A model generated the notes under the pieces. The model was not told the origin of the DNA. It made no database searches and saw nothing but the letters and a program-made list of their open reading frames with translations. 64,000 nt of DNA from Takifugu bimaculatus (lineage: Eukaryota > Chordata > Actinopteri > Tetraodontiformes > Tetraodontidae). Both the position numbers and the translations under genes were made by a program. The stretch covers positions 9,519,418-9,583,417 of the forward strand of contig CP034975.1 of the NCBI GenBank assembly GCA_004026145.2, written 5' to 3'. Positions 21,601 to 36,131 of this stretch are shown piece after piece (the stretch's first letter is position 1; every line of letters starts with the position of its first letter).

Positions 21601-24600
21601 TATTTACACAATAACAATCTTTAGGACATATAGAACCTGAAGGCGATGAAGATGACACCAAAAAGCTGTTTGACCCAACCTTTTAACCAAATAAATATGT
21701 GTTTCTGGCATGTTCTGAGAGCAGAACTCATTATTTTGTCCAACTATTTTATTCAGCATTATCAGGAGGGTCATATGTGCCACAGTAGCACTGTCATCAT
21801 TACCATAGATGTCCCCCCCCACCCCCGCCGTGCTCGCCGGTGCACTGGTTCATCACACAGAATTAGATGTCACACAGTATAGAAGGCGCGTGAGAGCGCA
21901 CACTGCTCTCAACCTCAGTTATCTCCGTGAAGCACTGTTGCAAGGTGGATCGATAGCTTAGGTTTGGAGCTTCATTAGCTCAGTGTGACTCCATTACCGA
22001 CGAGGCGCCTCTGGTACGCTGCGCTAGTGTTGCGAGACATATTTTACTCCCAGATCGTGGTGGCCCCGCAGAGGGACAGGGGGAAGACCTTCATGCGCGA
22101 AGAGCAGTGGAGGAATCGGTGTCAGCTTGGCTCAATAAACAGGAGAAAGAAAAGAGGACCGGCAAACAGAGCTAAGTGATTAATGGTGTCACATACTGCC
22201 TTGAGTGAAGCAGAAAAACATTAAAAGGATGAAAAGAGCTCATTTAAGGCTTTTCGATTCATTTTCGTATCAAAGGAAAATGAGTGGGGAAGGCATGCTA
22301 CAAAGAAACTTGGATTCCTCACAATGCTAATGATGTTGTTCAAGTTGAAGAGGGACGGTTGGAAGTGAGTTCAATTAAACCAACAGGAGGAAAATGTGAA
22401 ACAACCTAGCGACGTGATTCAGCATTCCCTACGCTTTTAGGATGTTTGATCTGAGCGAAAGGCAATTCAGCCGCACTGATAGCATCTGCCTTCTCTTCTT
22501 CTGCTTCCATTAAGAATCGTGTTCCGGTGAAGCTTATCAGACATCTCGGAATCCATCCACTTCTTCACGGGGAGCTGGAGGGGGGCCAGCCGCACTGGAA
22601 ACAGAATGGACGGCTACGTTTTAAAAGGCCGGTCAGAGATGAGGAGAGGGGGACTTTGGTGCCGGCCCAGGATCTCTGGGGTTGCGTAAATGTGCCACAA
22701 CCGCTGGATTTAACAACCGAGCAGAGACGCTGTTTATTAACTGCAGCAGTATTTTATTAGATCTCTGAAAACATTATCTCTGGTTTAAATATCAGCAGAT
22801 TTCCAGGCTAGCGGATATTTTTCCACAGTGACGAGAGGGTCTCTCGTGGTTTATATGAAATATAGGAGCGAGATGCAACCGGACATTTGTTGTAGCAACT
22901 ACATTTGCCTGGACACAAGCTCGATATCATGAGCAACAAAACAAAGATTTTTCAGCCTGCTTCATTTACAACCGCAACAAATCATAATTACACCCATCGG
23001 GCGTTAATGGACGGCTGCAAAAGTTTTCAACTTCTAACTTCCGGCTGAATGTTAATTTGTGTTGCGGGAACTGTTTTGATTTTAGTGCCGTTAAACTAGA
23101 GCTAATTCAACATCAGCTGCGGGCTCTTTTCACATGGCTGCCTTTTGCTCTCCTGTTAATCTCAACAGTTTCAAAAAATTTGTTGGCTGAAGGTAGAGGC
23201 CAGCCTGAGCAGGAGAGCTGGATGCCAAGGAATGTACTTAAGATCTAAAACAGACAAGATTTAAAGCCAAGAGCATTTAAATGCCAATACTAATCCACAA
23301 AATAATTCACTGCATAGCGCAAACCGACTCTCCCTTACAGATACCATATGTTACCTCTGTGAGAAGATGAAACGAGGAGGGGAAAAAAAGGAAAAAAAGA
23401 AAGAAACGGTGCCAGAGGAGATGCTTTCTTCTCCTAAATGTGTGCAGCCTTGGTAATGAAAAAGAAAGCTGTGCCTTTCCCTCTCTTTTTTAGCCTCCTA
23501 CTATATATTTCAGGGCTGTCTGGTTCTCACTGTTGTTCTTGCCTCTATCATTGGGAGATTAGCCCAGAACAAACTGTTTGGTTTGCAGGGAGTTAAGATT
23601 TGCTAATGCACGCACTCTCGAGTGTCCTTGTCTGCCACACTGCACTTAATTAGCATTTTAGCATGAGCGGTTCTCCCTCCTTCGGTACCGCAGAAGGGGA
23701 AACATCACTCACGGAAACACACATATACACTTGAGGAGTCAAGCGGGGCTGTAGTTTCTTACATAGTTAGGGAACAGGCTGAAGACTGGAAAAAGGGGGG
23801 GGGGTTAAGGGGGTGGATGGAAAAATGGGATAGCGTTCTGCAATGTGAAAACAGATGTCAGGGTTTCAGAGCTGTCTCTTCTGAGCTGGCTTGAAAGGAT
23901 GTATCAATATATGGGTCAGATGTAAAAAGCAGAGGTTCGGCGTTGGAGCGTCGACGTTGCAGGGTGGTGGTGGGGGGGGGTGGGTTCCAGTCACCATGAT
24001 TCCAAGGTTGAGCACTGACAGAAACCAAAGCTTTGCAGACACTCTCCCGGGAAGTGAACGCTTCCAAATGTGCCACTCCGTGGGTACAAATGAGTCGGAG
24101 CGTCCGAGTTCAAACGCGGAAGCGAGGAGACAATCTCCCAGTGTTCCGCAGCCGCGCCAGTGGCAGCCAGCGCAGCAGGTTGGAAAATTGCAGGTAATTG
24201 CTGAAGCCGTTGAATCCAGTTTGGTTTTGGTTGAAAGGCTAAAAAAAACAAAGCTCTGATTGCCGAAAAGACAAGGGCAGGGAGCTCAGAGGCCCTGTTG
24301 CTAAGAGTTAATTTGATACATATTTCTCCCCTTGAAATGTCTGAGGTACTGGCAAGAAATGGCCAGAAAAAGAAAAAAAGGGAGAGAGAGAAGGAGTGAG
24401 AGGGAGGGTGAGACCCCCGCTCTCCCTGCAAATACTATCCATCTGCCGTATTACATTTAAGCAGCATGAGAAGCTAAGGGAGCGCCCTTGCACAATATTG
24501 TGTGAAGGCTGTCAAACTCAATGCAGGAGCCCGGTGCCCACTGCTCGGAGACGAGGACTCGGGGCTGCTTAAATCCACTCTAATAATAACTTGTGACTGC

Positions 24601-27600
24601 GTGCGCTCGGCACCAGCAAAACAGGAGAACGCGTGCCACAGAAAGAACTTTTAATTATTCATGCCTCGTTGGGGGGCGAAAATAAAAAAAGAGTAATTGA
24701 AAACTGTAATATGACGGCCCCTGGAGGAAAACACTAACAGCTATCAGCAGATTTTCGCCTAATCGGCAAATTGGAATTCAAAATGAGTAGATGGTGCAAA
24801 AAGCCATCGTAGATTATTGGAGTGCAAATAAAAGGAGATATTTTCCCTGTTTTTTTTAGAAGGTGCATCGATGGTTAACGATGTCTCCACGGCGCTGTTA
24901 GAGGCGGATTTATGGTCTGATCTCACGTACTGTCATAAAAGCGTTTAAATGGAATCTTCAGAGGCGTCCAGACTTTTAGATTAGCGAGGCTAAAGTGCGC
25001 GGGGAAAAAAAAAATCTGATTTGTGTCAAGCGGAGTGTGCAGTCATTAAACTCTCAGCACCTGCTTAATGTCTATGGCTTTTTAAATGAAAGGCTCTCTG
25101 TTAATTTGTACTTTCACAACCGGAGCTGAAAACGTAATCCCAGATGACATCGTCAGGCATCATTTTCTCAACCTTTGAGGGACTTTAGAGTTTCAGGCGG
25201 CATCGTATTAGAAACTGAGTCGCTTTCCTGGCTACAAGCAACCTTTGTGACTTGTTTTTGGAATAAAACGGGTCAGGAGATCCTTTATATTTAACGCTGC
25301 AGCACACTTTAGGCGCGGGTTAGAGATGTTCTCTGAAAAACACCGTGAGCCGACTCAAGCTTGAAGGTTAAAAATGGAGCTGCGGGCGCTGATTTAACTT
25401 TTCAAAACCTCATTTAAAACACAAACACGTATTTGTCTTTTTTTCCTAATTCAAACTCTCTCATTGACCTTGAAAACAAAAGAAAAATGTATTTGGAAAA
25501 AAAAGTTTTCTTTGCTTAGCAGGAGAATAGCTCCTCGTCTTACTGTCGCATTTATCGACCGCACTGAGATTTTTAGTTTGACTAGAAATAAGCCAAATAA
25601 CCCTGAGACTTTGAATTACTTATTTATGTGTTTCGTTTCAGTTAAAAACGTCCCTCCACGATTCCACGGCTTCAACGGATGTGTTATCCGCAAAAGAATG
25701 GAAGTTTCAGATCAAAGCGCATCGAGTCGCTTTTACAAAATGATTTCTCCTCTCAGGTTTAGACTCATTTATTCCTGCCGCCCCTCCCCTTCGAGCAGGA
25801 GCCTTGCCTCCTTTCTCAAGGTGTGACCTTAACCGTAAAGTCAACTTCTCGGCAGAATTTCCAGTCGATATGCTGGAGTAATTCAGCCAAAGGTATTTCA
25901 CTGCTATCTCTCACAGGACTCATGCTCAAGGCTGCAAGTTTCCAGGACTGGTTCCGCGATGTTAGACGTCAGCTTAATTGTCTGTTTTGCTTCACCTTTC
26001 CGAGCTTTGTTGCGGGAAAGAGACGGAAATGCTCAGTCCGCCGATGCTCGTTTCTGTCATTGGCGTTCTAGAAAACACCATATGGGCCAAGAAGAACGCA
26101 GTCTATGTTTTAGCTCATTAATTTGTTGTAAATATATGCTTGTTTGCAAATGGCCGCGCTGCGTTTCGCAGTTTGACTGAACATTTTATTGAACATCTGC
26201 CTCTGCAGAAACTCGTTTTACTCCCATTTCAATTTGGGCCTGCAAACTTGAAACTCGTAAAAATCATGTCAAATCATTAAGCCGACACCGCGGTTTGAGC
26301 ATCTTTGGTCCGCGCCGACACAACATGGTGCTAACGCTCGCCACCGGGGTTGCTGCAGCATTAAAATCAAGCTTGGAAAATCAATTGCCCAGAGGCGAGG
26401 AGTGTGAACTTTCATACCCTGAGCCCAATTTCCTTGAAAGTGGAGGTCCTAAATCAAATCAAGCTGGGCCAATGCACCGTGGAATTATGCACAAAATGAC
26501 ACAGCTATGTAAAATGACAGCCGCTAAGAAATACTGTCAAGGCAGGGAAACTTTAGAGCTTGTTTATTGACTCTGCATGGTTTTATCTCCCCGCTGCTGC
26601 AGGTGATATCAAGCCGAGATTCTCTCTGTTGGGACTCAGACCGGGATGGCGAAGTGCACCGAGCGTGCACGGGCGAAGCGTGCAGACAAAGATGATGAAA
26701 AGTATCCCCGAACAGTTTATGTAGAAATGCTCAGCTGTTGCTGTGGTGAAATGTCTGACTATCGAGTGTTTATAGCGTATAATCAAGACCTTGCGAACTC
26801 ATTTCCACACAGATATTAGCAGCGAAGCCTTTTAAGAGCGTCTCCCGATTGAGAGTAGAAGTTTAGAGCGAGGAAAATTCAGGCTAGAATATGCAAGTCA
26901 TCTTTGGGCATTAAAAGAGGAATCAGACGCTGCTCGTAGACATCAGGCTCGTCTGCCAGAAGCCCAAGTAAACAGGGTGAGGCAGTGCATTAGATGTTAA
27001 ATCAAAATTCATCAGAGGTATTAGCCTGCCGCCTGCCAGAGACAGGAAATCACTGTCTCTGCGGGAAAGGATGGCTTATTTCTGGAAGGTACGTTTTCTT
27101 ATTTAAAAGAATTTACTTGTTTAACGGCCCCTCAGGCCGAGCCATTGTGGCGGAGAGGTTGAAAGATTAAATCGGTGATACATCACTGACAACATTGGCT
27201 TTGCTGACTGATTTTTCCTCCATTGCGTTTGACTGCAGCAGTATATTATTCCATTTTATTAGTTGTCTGCATCGAGACGAACAACTGAGGCAACCCGGGT
27301 TCCCGTCCAAATTGAATTATTTCCAGAAAATAAGCAACTATAAATATATTTAAGTCATATTTCATTTCATTGTCTCACGTTCTGCTCTCCGAGAACAGGT
27401 GGAGGGAAACACACTGGGGCTGAGCAAAACAAAATGTTCTCTTGGTGTGGATTAGAAGCCTCTTTAGCCAAGACCACAGAGCAGACCAGTCACTCTGCGG
27501 TCTGATTTATTATAACAAGAGCCTCTCAGACGGACCAGAGAGCCATCCTCGGCTTCTCCAGCCACTTCCGTCTTTCGAAAAAAATTCCAAGTGCTCCATA

Positions 27601-30259
27601 TTTTTAAGTGGAGCGGTCAAAATGAAACGCGCACTATGTGGAGAGCGAGGCAGCGATCGCATGAATCATTCTGAAATGATGCTGAATGAACCGGAGAACT
27701 GTCCTCTCCAAAAACAAAGAAACCCGTCAGTCTGGGTAGAGAGTGTCTATTACTTAATATACACCCACACTTCTGAGAGCTTAGCCACAACATGAAATAT
27801 TAGCACTTTAGGGGAAAAATAAATGTATAAAGCCGCTCTGTGGAGCAGGAGGTGGAAGGTTGCCTTCTAATTGCTGGAAGGGAGAGAAACCATGGAAGAG
27901 TAAACAGTGTCTGATCGATGGCGGGGATTATATCAGAAAAGAGCCTTTGGCCTTTGGCCAAGACGAGCAAACACACTGGTCTGTGGCTCTGCTACGCATG
28001 GAAAGAAGATAGCCAAGGCAAAAAGCTGCTGAGTTGAAAGCATTATATTTCACAGAGGGAGGGAACAGATAGAGTGTAGTACAATGCCAGATATGACATG
28101 CAGCCATCTATATCATGTCCTGGCTATTTGTATCAGACAGAAATGCCAGTAGATAAGGGAGGAGTGTTGCGAGAGGCTGATGGAAGGCTCTTCTGAATGG
28201 TGGCCCGGCTTTAGGTCAGGTTACACTCCCGAAACGCAACGGTGCCGAGTGCGAAACCTCTCCATCGCCACGTGGGTACGTTCAACACGCCGTTAGCTGG
28301 TCACGGCCTCAAAGAAATGTCTCGTTTTATGCCGGAGCCCTGAATGTGGTTGCTGCAATTCAAATAAGCCACTTACAGAAATCTGTAAGGACGGACGCGG
28401 AGTGGGGGGGGGACTGAGAAAGGCTTACGAGTTATTGGAGCCTTTTAAAGTCGGAGGCTCCTCATCAGGCAGAGCTTCCTTCTTTCACAGAGTCTTGTAG
28501 ATGAGTTCACTCCGTTGCCTTTAAATCCCCTGAATGAATTAAACCTCAGAATACCATCATTCATTACCACTGTCTGAAGCATGTTTAACTTGGAAAAGTG
28601 ATGTGAAAAAAGGGTTCCGCTGTGGGTAGCTAAGGTCTATATAAAAGCAAGCGGTAAGCTGTTTCGCTGTGTCGTTCCCCGTAGAATGCTAATGAGTTTT
28701 GACTCACCACAATTAATGATTTATATTAATAGCCTGTGTATTACTTTCAGCCTAATTCAATGGGGGCCATGTTATGCTAAATTTCACCACAATATTCTTG
28801 TTGATAAGCAGGTGACGACTTGGAGAAAGGGCCAATAATATTTGCTAATCCCCAAAGAAATTAGGCGAGATTGATGAAAGCGTGCATATACTCCGCACAA
28901 AGCCTTGGGAGTCTCTAAAAGCTGTTACCATGGTGGTATCCCATTAGAATAACAAACATTTCCCCTGGATGTTTAACATCGCTTCCCAGTGAGCACAGCC
29001 CTCCCGTTGGACTCCCCTCCCCTCTTACAAGCACCTGCCTTCAAATTTTCCACTTCTAAAATTCCACCAGCCGGGTGAAGGGAAAAAAAAAGAAGACGGG
29101 TGAAATATGAAATACAGTTGCGAGAAAACTTGAGTGCCAAAAAAAGGACTTTTCTTCAAACCCGTAATAACTTTCCATGGGAATAGGGAGAAACTTAAAA
29201 AGAATAACACTTCCCCTTGATTTTCTACTCCTACCACTTTTTTAAGCAGGCAGTGAATTTCCTGGAGTGATAAGGGCTTAGCCAATGTAATCCTCAGAGG
29301 ACCCTTCTCTGGCATGCCAGGAATCAAGGAAACCTTTCCTTCTTGAGGAGAGAGAAAAAAAAAAAAGAAAAACAGAAGTTGAAAAGTGTGAGGGAGGCAG
29401 CACGAGGAGAGGCAGCCAGCATGCCATCGCCGACGCAGAATGGCAAACGCGAATTAGCATGTGTGGAAAGAGCAGCCGGACTGGCCTCAGCTGGAGATCA
29501 GCGGCGGAATACTGATATGACAATGTAAGGGGCTTCCGCGGCTCGACCGGCAGTGGCCACCGAGGGCGCTCTAATTGGCCTCACGCAACGAGGGCGAGGA
29601 GGGGAGGGGCACGCATAAATGTTTCACACGGATTGATTCATTATCGGTTTGCTCGACAGGCTGGGTGGGCCTCGTAATAGTGCGCCGTCTTTAACTGCTA
29701 GCATGTAAGTCACTGTCGCAGCGGCGGGACAGAATATATCAGCCCGACCTTTCACTTAAGATATTGAAATGAGAGCCCGTGACATGGCTCGTCGCGCTAC
29801 AGGAATGCTACTCCCGAATTTCAAACCGCGGTAGGAGAGGGATGGCGTGATGAGAGGTGGCGTGCGAAAGAGGGGGGAAACAGTTTTAATAATTTACAAC
29901 CACCTCCTCTGTCGCGATGTGACAAGTGCTGATCATCGGGCAGGTGTCAAACAGGGCAAATTTAAGGGGCACATATTCTCTTGATTAAGGAGCAGCTGCG
30001 CGCGGCAGCGGGAAAAGGAAATCCGCTCCGTCTGGTCACGGAAAACAAACTCATAACAGTCGACTTCATAAATCACTCCGTAGTCGGTTAACTTCTCATT
30101 TACAGTGGCTGACAATTAATGCCTTCTGTGTAAATATACCGTCGAAATGTAAACACTGTGTGACATAAAAGTAAAGCTAGCAACTTCCTCCTCCGAGGTG
30201 GCGCGGCTGACGTTTGTCTTGGGTGATTTATGGGCAAAAATCGTCCAACGAAACGCAAA

Positions 30260-30980
30260 CTAATCTGTGAAAGAGCGTCCGGCAAGATCACTGGCGGCCG
30301 TGAGAAAAGCGGCTGAACATCTCAGCCTCTCCCCCGGCGGTGGGTTCCATGTGGTTGACACGTTTGCATCTTCAAAGATGCGCGCGGCCCAACTCGACGT
30401 GTGCGAGAAAGCCTGCGCGGCACATGGAAAAACCCAACTTTCCTCCCACCCCTGCTCCAAAACGTTACCACATTTTGAGGCCCTTTATCTGCCGAGCGCT
30501 TCCCTTCGCCACCGAGTTGTAAACAAGTTGCTCGGACGGGATGCGCGGGAAACATTTGCTGCGTGCCGCGCGGCGCCGCCTGCGCCGAAACCAAAAAAAG
30601 GCGCTTCAGGAAGCTGCAAATCAGAAGCCATTTCACAGCAACAAATATGACAGGAACAGCGCCGCACATTATTTGAGCTCCACGACTCATTCACTCAGTG
30701 TCTCTTCCAATGAGCAGGAACAACGCACGCAAGTGTGTGTCGCGCCGCGGAGTAGGAGGCTGCTCCCCTGAATTGGGGGGGGGTAAATTGCAACAAAAGC
30801 CCGTGCAAATTAGACGTGATGGATTCGTAATACGTCTGAAGTGTCGGCGTCTTCGGGAAGCCCTCCCCGGGCGGCGCTCATGGATCGACGGGCTGAACTT
30901 CCAATTATTCCCGTCAAACTGCTGCCATCGTAAAACGATCATTGGGACGTTACGCTGCGCGCGGGATCGATGCTGACAGG
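30260..30980. promoter_or_regulatory. orphan CpG-rich block inside the longest intron
   Basis: CpG dinucleotides are frequent here; for example the 60 bases 30541-30600 contain ten. The block is about 11 kb from the nearest coding exon (41820) and 12 kb from exon C. Open frames overlap in several phases on both strands (30267-30650 plus, 30322-30690 minus, 30691-30996 minus), which is expected from low stop-codon density in GC-rich DNA. None resembles a known protein. It could be an internal promoter, an enhancer or a non-coding RNA start. Confidence 0.4.
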
Positions 30981-32996
30981 GGAACCAATAGGCCACCGAA
31001 GTGCGATGCGTTGTTAATCATCGCATCAATCCACTCTAAATGCAGCTTTTGAATGAGGTCCTAGATGGAAATTAATATCCCTGAAGTGGTTTTAGTCCCC
31101 AGGGGCCATTTGTTACAGGAGGAGGACGAGGACCCAGAGGAAAACAGCTGCATTCCAAAGGGAACCGTCCAGATCTCTGCTCCCTCCGAATGGTCGTTCG
31201 GTGAAGGGGATACGCGAGAGGACGCCACAGAAACTGACATCAAAAACAACCCCTGCATTATAATGTTTACAACAAAAATTGATTACCAGTTTTCCATTCG
31301 GGGCGCCTCTGAAAAGGCGCCACTGGGTGCCGTTTGTCTGCATCAAACACTGCAGATGAACCGGAAAGGGTGACCGCAAAGGTTGAATCGGGGGAAAGTT
31401 TGAGGATTCAAAATGGAGCCCTGGGGAGAGAGAGGCAGAATAAAGAAGACGTACTTCCTGTAAACACTGGCTAAGAATTATTTGCTCACGAGGGCGAACA
31501 TTAAAGCATCGGCTCATCCTTAATTAGGCCTTGTTTATGTTTTCCAACGACGGGTGAGTAATATACATAAAATACGGAGTGGAGATGCATCAATATTGTC
31601 TCCTCTACGGCGCCTGCTGCATAATTAATATGCAGACTGACATGACACGGATATGATATGACAAGAGGATCACAGGCGAAGAGTTAGGGAAAGAGTGGGG
31701 GGATGCATTTTTCATGAACCGCAGTGCTCCCCAGCCAGACGTGACGTTACAGTTTCAGAGAAGAAGCGGGCCGAGCAGGGCAAAATAAGAATATGTCCGC
31801 ACGATGTCGTTTTAAACGCAACTGCCCGCCTCCAAGCACGGCTCCACGCCGCTCGTGTATTTAAACATCAGCGTCCTCTAAACTATCCGTTGCACTGAGG
31901 TCTGAGCGTGTGATGAGCTATGACACTCCCGCTGCTGCTGATTTTCAATGAAAGTGAAGGCTGGATTGCTTTAAGGGTAGCATTTCCCATTTGCTTCACC
32001 GTTTCTCTGATAGCCGAAGCTATAAATAGCCTCAATTTGTAGCTCTATGAGAAGAAGGAAGAGGAAAAAAACCCAAAAACAATCACAGGTGTAGAAAATA
32101 ATTCATTTCGCTGTGTATTTGGACAAAACTGAGGGGAAGAGGAGCCTTACAGGGGCCATTTCTCCTCATTCGGGGCCATTACCACCCCGCTGTCACCGGC
32201 GGTCTGTCCCCTCACCCATCACAGAGCCCAGAGCAGCCCCGCAGCTGCCTCGAACCTCGCAACTAAATCACATTCTACACAAACGGACGAGGCCGTGCAG
32301 CATCTACTGTATCTAATCTAATCTGTCCATCTCCCGTGTCCCTACACACACATCACGGACGTCTCTGGGAAGGCAGGGCAACATCTCAGCATCTCAATCA
32401 TGTATCTATTATTGCCGCTGTGTGCGGGGAAACAAGAGACCGTAATGCAAATCAGGAATCGGGATTTGCCTTCATAATTGAGGCTTTATCAGCTCATTAA
32501 GAAACAGGGAGGCATCGGTTAAATGAGCATGCAATATACTCATTAAATCCACCAAAGGAGAGAGCTCTTAGAACATATCAACACGAGTCCTTGAGAGAGG
32601 GAGAGAGGCGACTGTGATTGATAAGGTTACTATCTTGTCAGCTAAAAAAAAAAGAAAAACACCTCAGGGAAGCAGCAATTTAGCACAAAGAAGAGAGCAA
32701 ATGTTCTCAGGTGGCCCTGATGGCCACTTGTCTGCCCCTCAGTGCTATAATGCCAGATGCAATACGGCACATCTTATTAAAAATCTGACAGATTTATTAT
32801 TACAGTTGGTTAACCTCTTTATAATCAAATCGTGTTAGGGGTTCAAGGAGACTCTCTTCCACTGAACTGCAATCATTTTAGCGTGATTTAAATTCGCGCG
32901 GCATGGCAAGGCTCCAGCTACCTCATGCAGGCACATTTCCTGTTTACATCCAGCTCTGCACAGGCAAGAGCTTTTAAAAAAAAATAAAAAAATTAA

Positions 32997-33023
32997 ATAT
33001 ATATATATATATATAATATATAT
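32997..33023. repeat. (AT)n microsatellite
   Basis: AT dinucleotides with one interruption at about 33014-33015, preceded by an A-rich stretch. Confidence 0.9.
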
Positions 33024-35192
33024 GACTTAAACAACTTTCAAGCAAAATGCTTTTGACAGCTTCTACACGCGGTTAAATGATAAGACGCCCTGCAAATTAA
33101 GCATTGTAAGTAAAACCCCTTTGTACTAATTACGCAGCAAGATCTGAGTGACGAGATACAGACGTATTGCTAATAAAAACAGCGGACAGAACAGCATTAA
33201 TCCCATCATCTCGCGGGAGCCCCCACATGCTTGTGCCTCTGGTAGCTTCAACTCAGAGTGCACAGAGAGCCAGGTGGCATCATACAGCATGGCGATGAAC
33301 AAAGCCTGTCATTGGATCTACGGGGACAGAACTGTCGTTAAGTACAGGACCTTCATGATTGAATAACACTTTCTTACTGCTGCTGAGGCTGGGGGAGAGA
33401 AAAAATGCTGAATGCCTTTGGCAAAATCAATACAGTTTGAGCTGCTGGAATGCAAATAGCAACTACTCTAGCTGCATGACATGGGATGATGCACCATTAC
33501 TTATTCTGGATCCATTCAATGTCATCATTAGCCTTTGCAGTGTCAAATCCGCTCAATAAAGGGCATTATTTCCAAAAGGATAATGCGCGGCATTAATCCT
33601 TTTATGCTGCTTTCAGCAGGATAGAGTCTCCCATGGCTAATATTAATGTGCTGGGTGTCAAGAGTGAGATGGCTAATCCTGATAACGCAGGATGTACAGT
33701 CAACTTTGCAGATGGCTATCTGCCCTGGAATAGCACTCCCAACAGGCGCCGGAACAGGATGTGCTTTTAAAGCTGCACTTTCTGAATGTTGTCTTCAAAG
33801 AAAACGATAATTTTCAACGCCGCATTCTGAACTGGGAAGATAAGCCAGAGTACGGGGGAGGACAAAATAAAAATGATGCTCGCCTCGGAGAGGGAAAAAT
33901 AGCTTCCTGATATAGTCCTAGCTCTCTCTTTAAAGCTGACACCAAGAACATACAGTTTATCAATTATACATGAAGCCGGAATCTATCTTCTGTTGGCAGC
34001 TTGTTTGGATCTGGCTCGAGCCCTCTCACTGGTGAAATGTGTCTGGGAGCCCCCATCCCTCCTGTCGCCTTTTTCCACTTGCTGTCCTGTCCTTAAATCA
34101 ATCCCTTTTTAGGCCCGAATTTATTTTTCCTGTAACAAATCTGTCTTGGCAAATGATGTCACATAAGCGGGGAGAATGACAGCCTGATGTCTGTGCAGGG
34201 AACATCAACCTTGCTCCAGCAGCCTCCTCCCAAGGTGAGTAATCACGCAGAGGAGCGGTGCAGTGTGTGGATGCCAGCCAGAGTCCAAACAAACCCGGAG
34301 TCTGTTGCTCAAGATAAACAAACCAATTAGGGAAAAGGCATGTTATTCCTCAGTTGGTGGGATATTTGCTAGATGGAAAATAATCAATGCATTCTTGTTT
34401 CCACAGGGTGAAGCTGAAAACGTCCTAAGCCGAATAAAATTGAGGCAAAGAGGAAGACAGAGTGAAATTATTCATTAGAAAAAATAAATAATGGGACCAA
34501 ACTAGCTACTAGTCGTGTAATTAATCCATGCAGGCTCAGTGGAGGGAAGAGAGAGCACAGAGGGGAAGATTCATCATAGCTTTTCGCCCCTCGCTCCCAG
34601 GGATACATGCCCTTCTTGTGTGGATGAGTCAGCTTACATCTTTTGACAATTGGGAGCCAAGGGCTTTGTCAAAAGGAACCACGGTTATTGTTTTGATTGG
34701 TTCCCCGTTGTTATGTTGGGAACGCAAAATGCTTTCAAATGCGATTGCGCCACAGCGGCTGCAAATAAGACTCACACATATAGGGCATCAAAGAGGGAGG
34801 TTGCCTGCTTTTTTTTTATTTTCCGATGACAATGATTTGGCGCTTTGGCCGTTTCCCTGGCACCCCCGTGCACGCTGGAACAGGCAGCCATATCAGTAAA
34901 AGCAGGGAGCGGCCCCCTTGGCCAGGCAAGGCATTAGAGGACTGGGCTCGCATAGCGTGACATTCAAGCTGGCCAATAATGACGGACGTGCTAATCAAAG
35001 TGGCTCTGGCCTGCCGAGTGTAGGACTTTGCCCATCTGGAGTGGACGTGCAGCTGCTCTGGCTGGAGTTCCACTGCGCCCCCTCAGGGCTCAGGCACCAG
35101 GCTAACCACTGGCACAAGATTTTAGATGCTGGGGGAAATAGAAAACACCACACATGAAAAATAAATCAGAGCCAGCTTGTTACCATGTCATG

Positions 35193-35223
35193 GGGAGAGA
35201 GAAAGAGAGAGAGAGTGAGAGGA
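35193..35223. repeat. (GA)n-rich tract
   Basis: Imperfect GA dinucleotide repeat with an AAAG interruption. Confidence 0.8.
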
Positions 35224-35579
35224 AAGGACAGGAAAAAATAACTGGGGTAAGAGATTTAATGTGCTGCTGAAAATCTGACACTTGCCAGAGGTCCAAATGT
35301 TCCACCAGAGCAACGGCAGCTCTGCTGGCTAAGTCTCTATAAAGCCTCCAAAGCTGCTTACAATATACACTTGAGAAACAATAGATAAGGTCAGAGTACG
35401 GGCCTATGTCTGAGTGGGACCGTGTATAAAAATAAACACTTTTCCACTGCAAGTGCTAACCCCAGACATGTTTACCGGATCCTGGGCAAACATTATTTTT
35501 TTCTGAAAACTGTTTGTTGAAAAGATTCTGACAGGCAAATATTCCATGTATTTCCTTATTTGAATTCCAGGTTTTTCTA

Positions 35580-35600
35580 CCCCCCCCCCCCCCCCCCCCC
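35580..35600 (+). repeat. 21-C mononucleotide run
   Basis: The longest single-base run in the window, flanked by CTA and ACAC. Confidence 0.9.
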
Positions 35601-36119
35601 ACACTTTCAAATGATTCTCGCTTCTAAAACACAAAAAAATACCGAAAAAACTTTGCTGTAATCCCACATGAGTACTAAAAAAATGCATCAGTATTCATTT
35701 GACAACATGTATGTTTGTTTGGGCTCTTGCTGAGAGTTGGGTGACATAATCAAGTCAATATATATACAGTTCATCACATATAGAAAATGTTAGCTTAGCC
35801 TAAATCAAGCAGCACGGTGGACATGTCCAACGTACGCACTGTTATTAGTGGCTTACTTTCATGCAAAGTTGCGTGTGTGAGCTGCCTTTGACAATTATAC
35901 ATAACTTACACATAACGCACACCTCGAGAATTCTAAATGAAATAATGACCTATTAAAATCCTCACCAAATATAACATTAACCACAGCAGTCATTAGTCTC
36001 CTTTAAAAGGGAGAGAGGGAAAATGTGCTGGCAGTTTACGGTGGATTTCAGCCAAACAGGCAGAAGGAAGATATGCGCGGGCTTATTACAGACCATAAAC
36101 AAATTACAACGGCATAAAA

Positions 36120-36131
36120 GGGGGGGGGGGG
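36120..36131 (+). repeat. 12-G mononucleotide run
   Basis: Uninterrupted G run followed by an A-rich stretch. Confidence 0.85.

Noticed and set aside
21977..21988. TAGCTCAGTGTG resembling a tRNA or SINE A box
   Set aside because: No B box follows at the expected 30-60 bases, and there is no cloverleaf or SINE tail.
30267..30996. Overlapping open frames of about 100-127 residues on both strands
   Set aside because: They overlap in several frames in CpG-rich DNA, have no family resemblance, and no frame stands out as coding.
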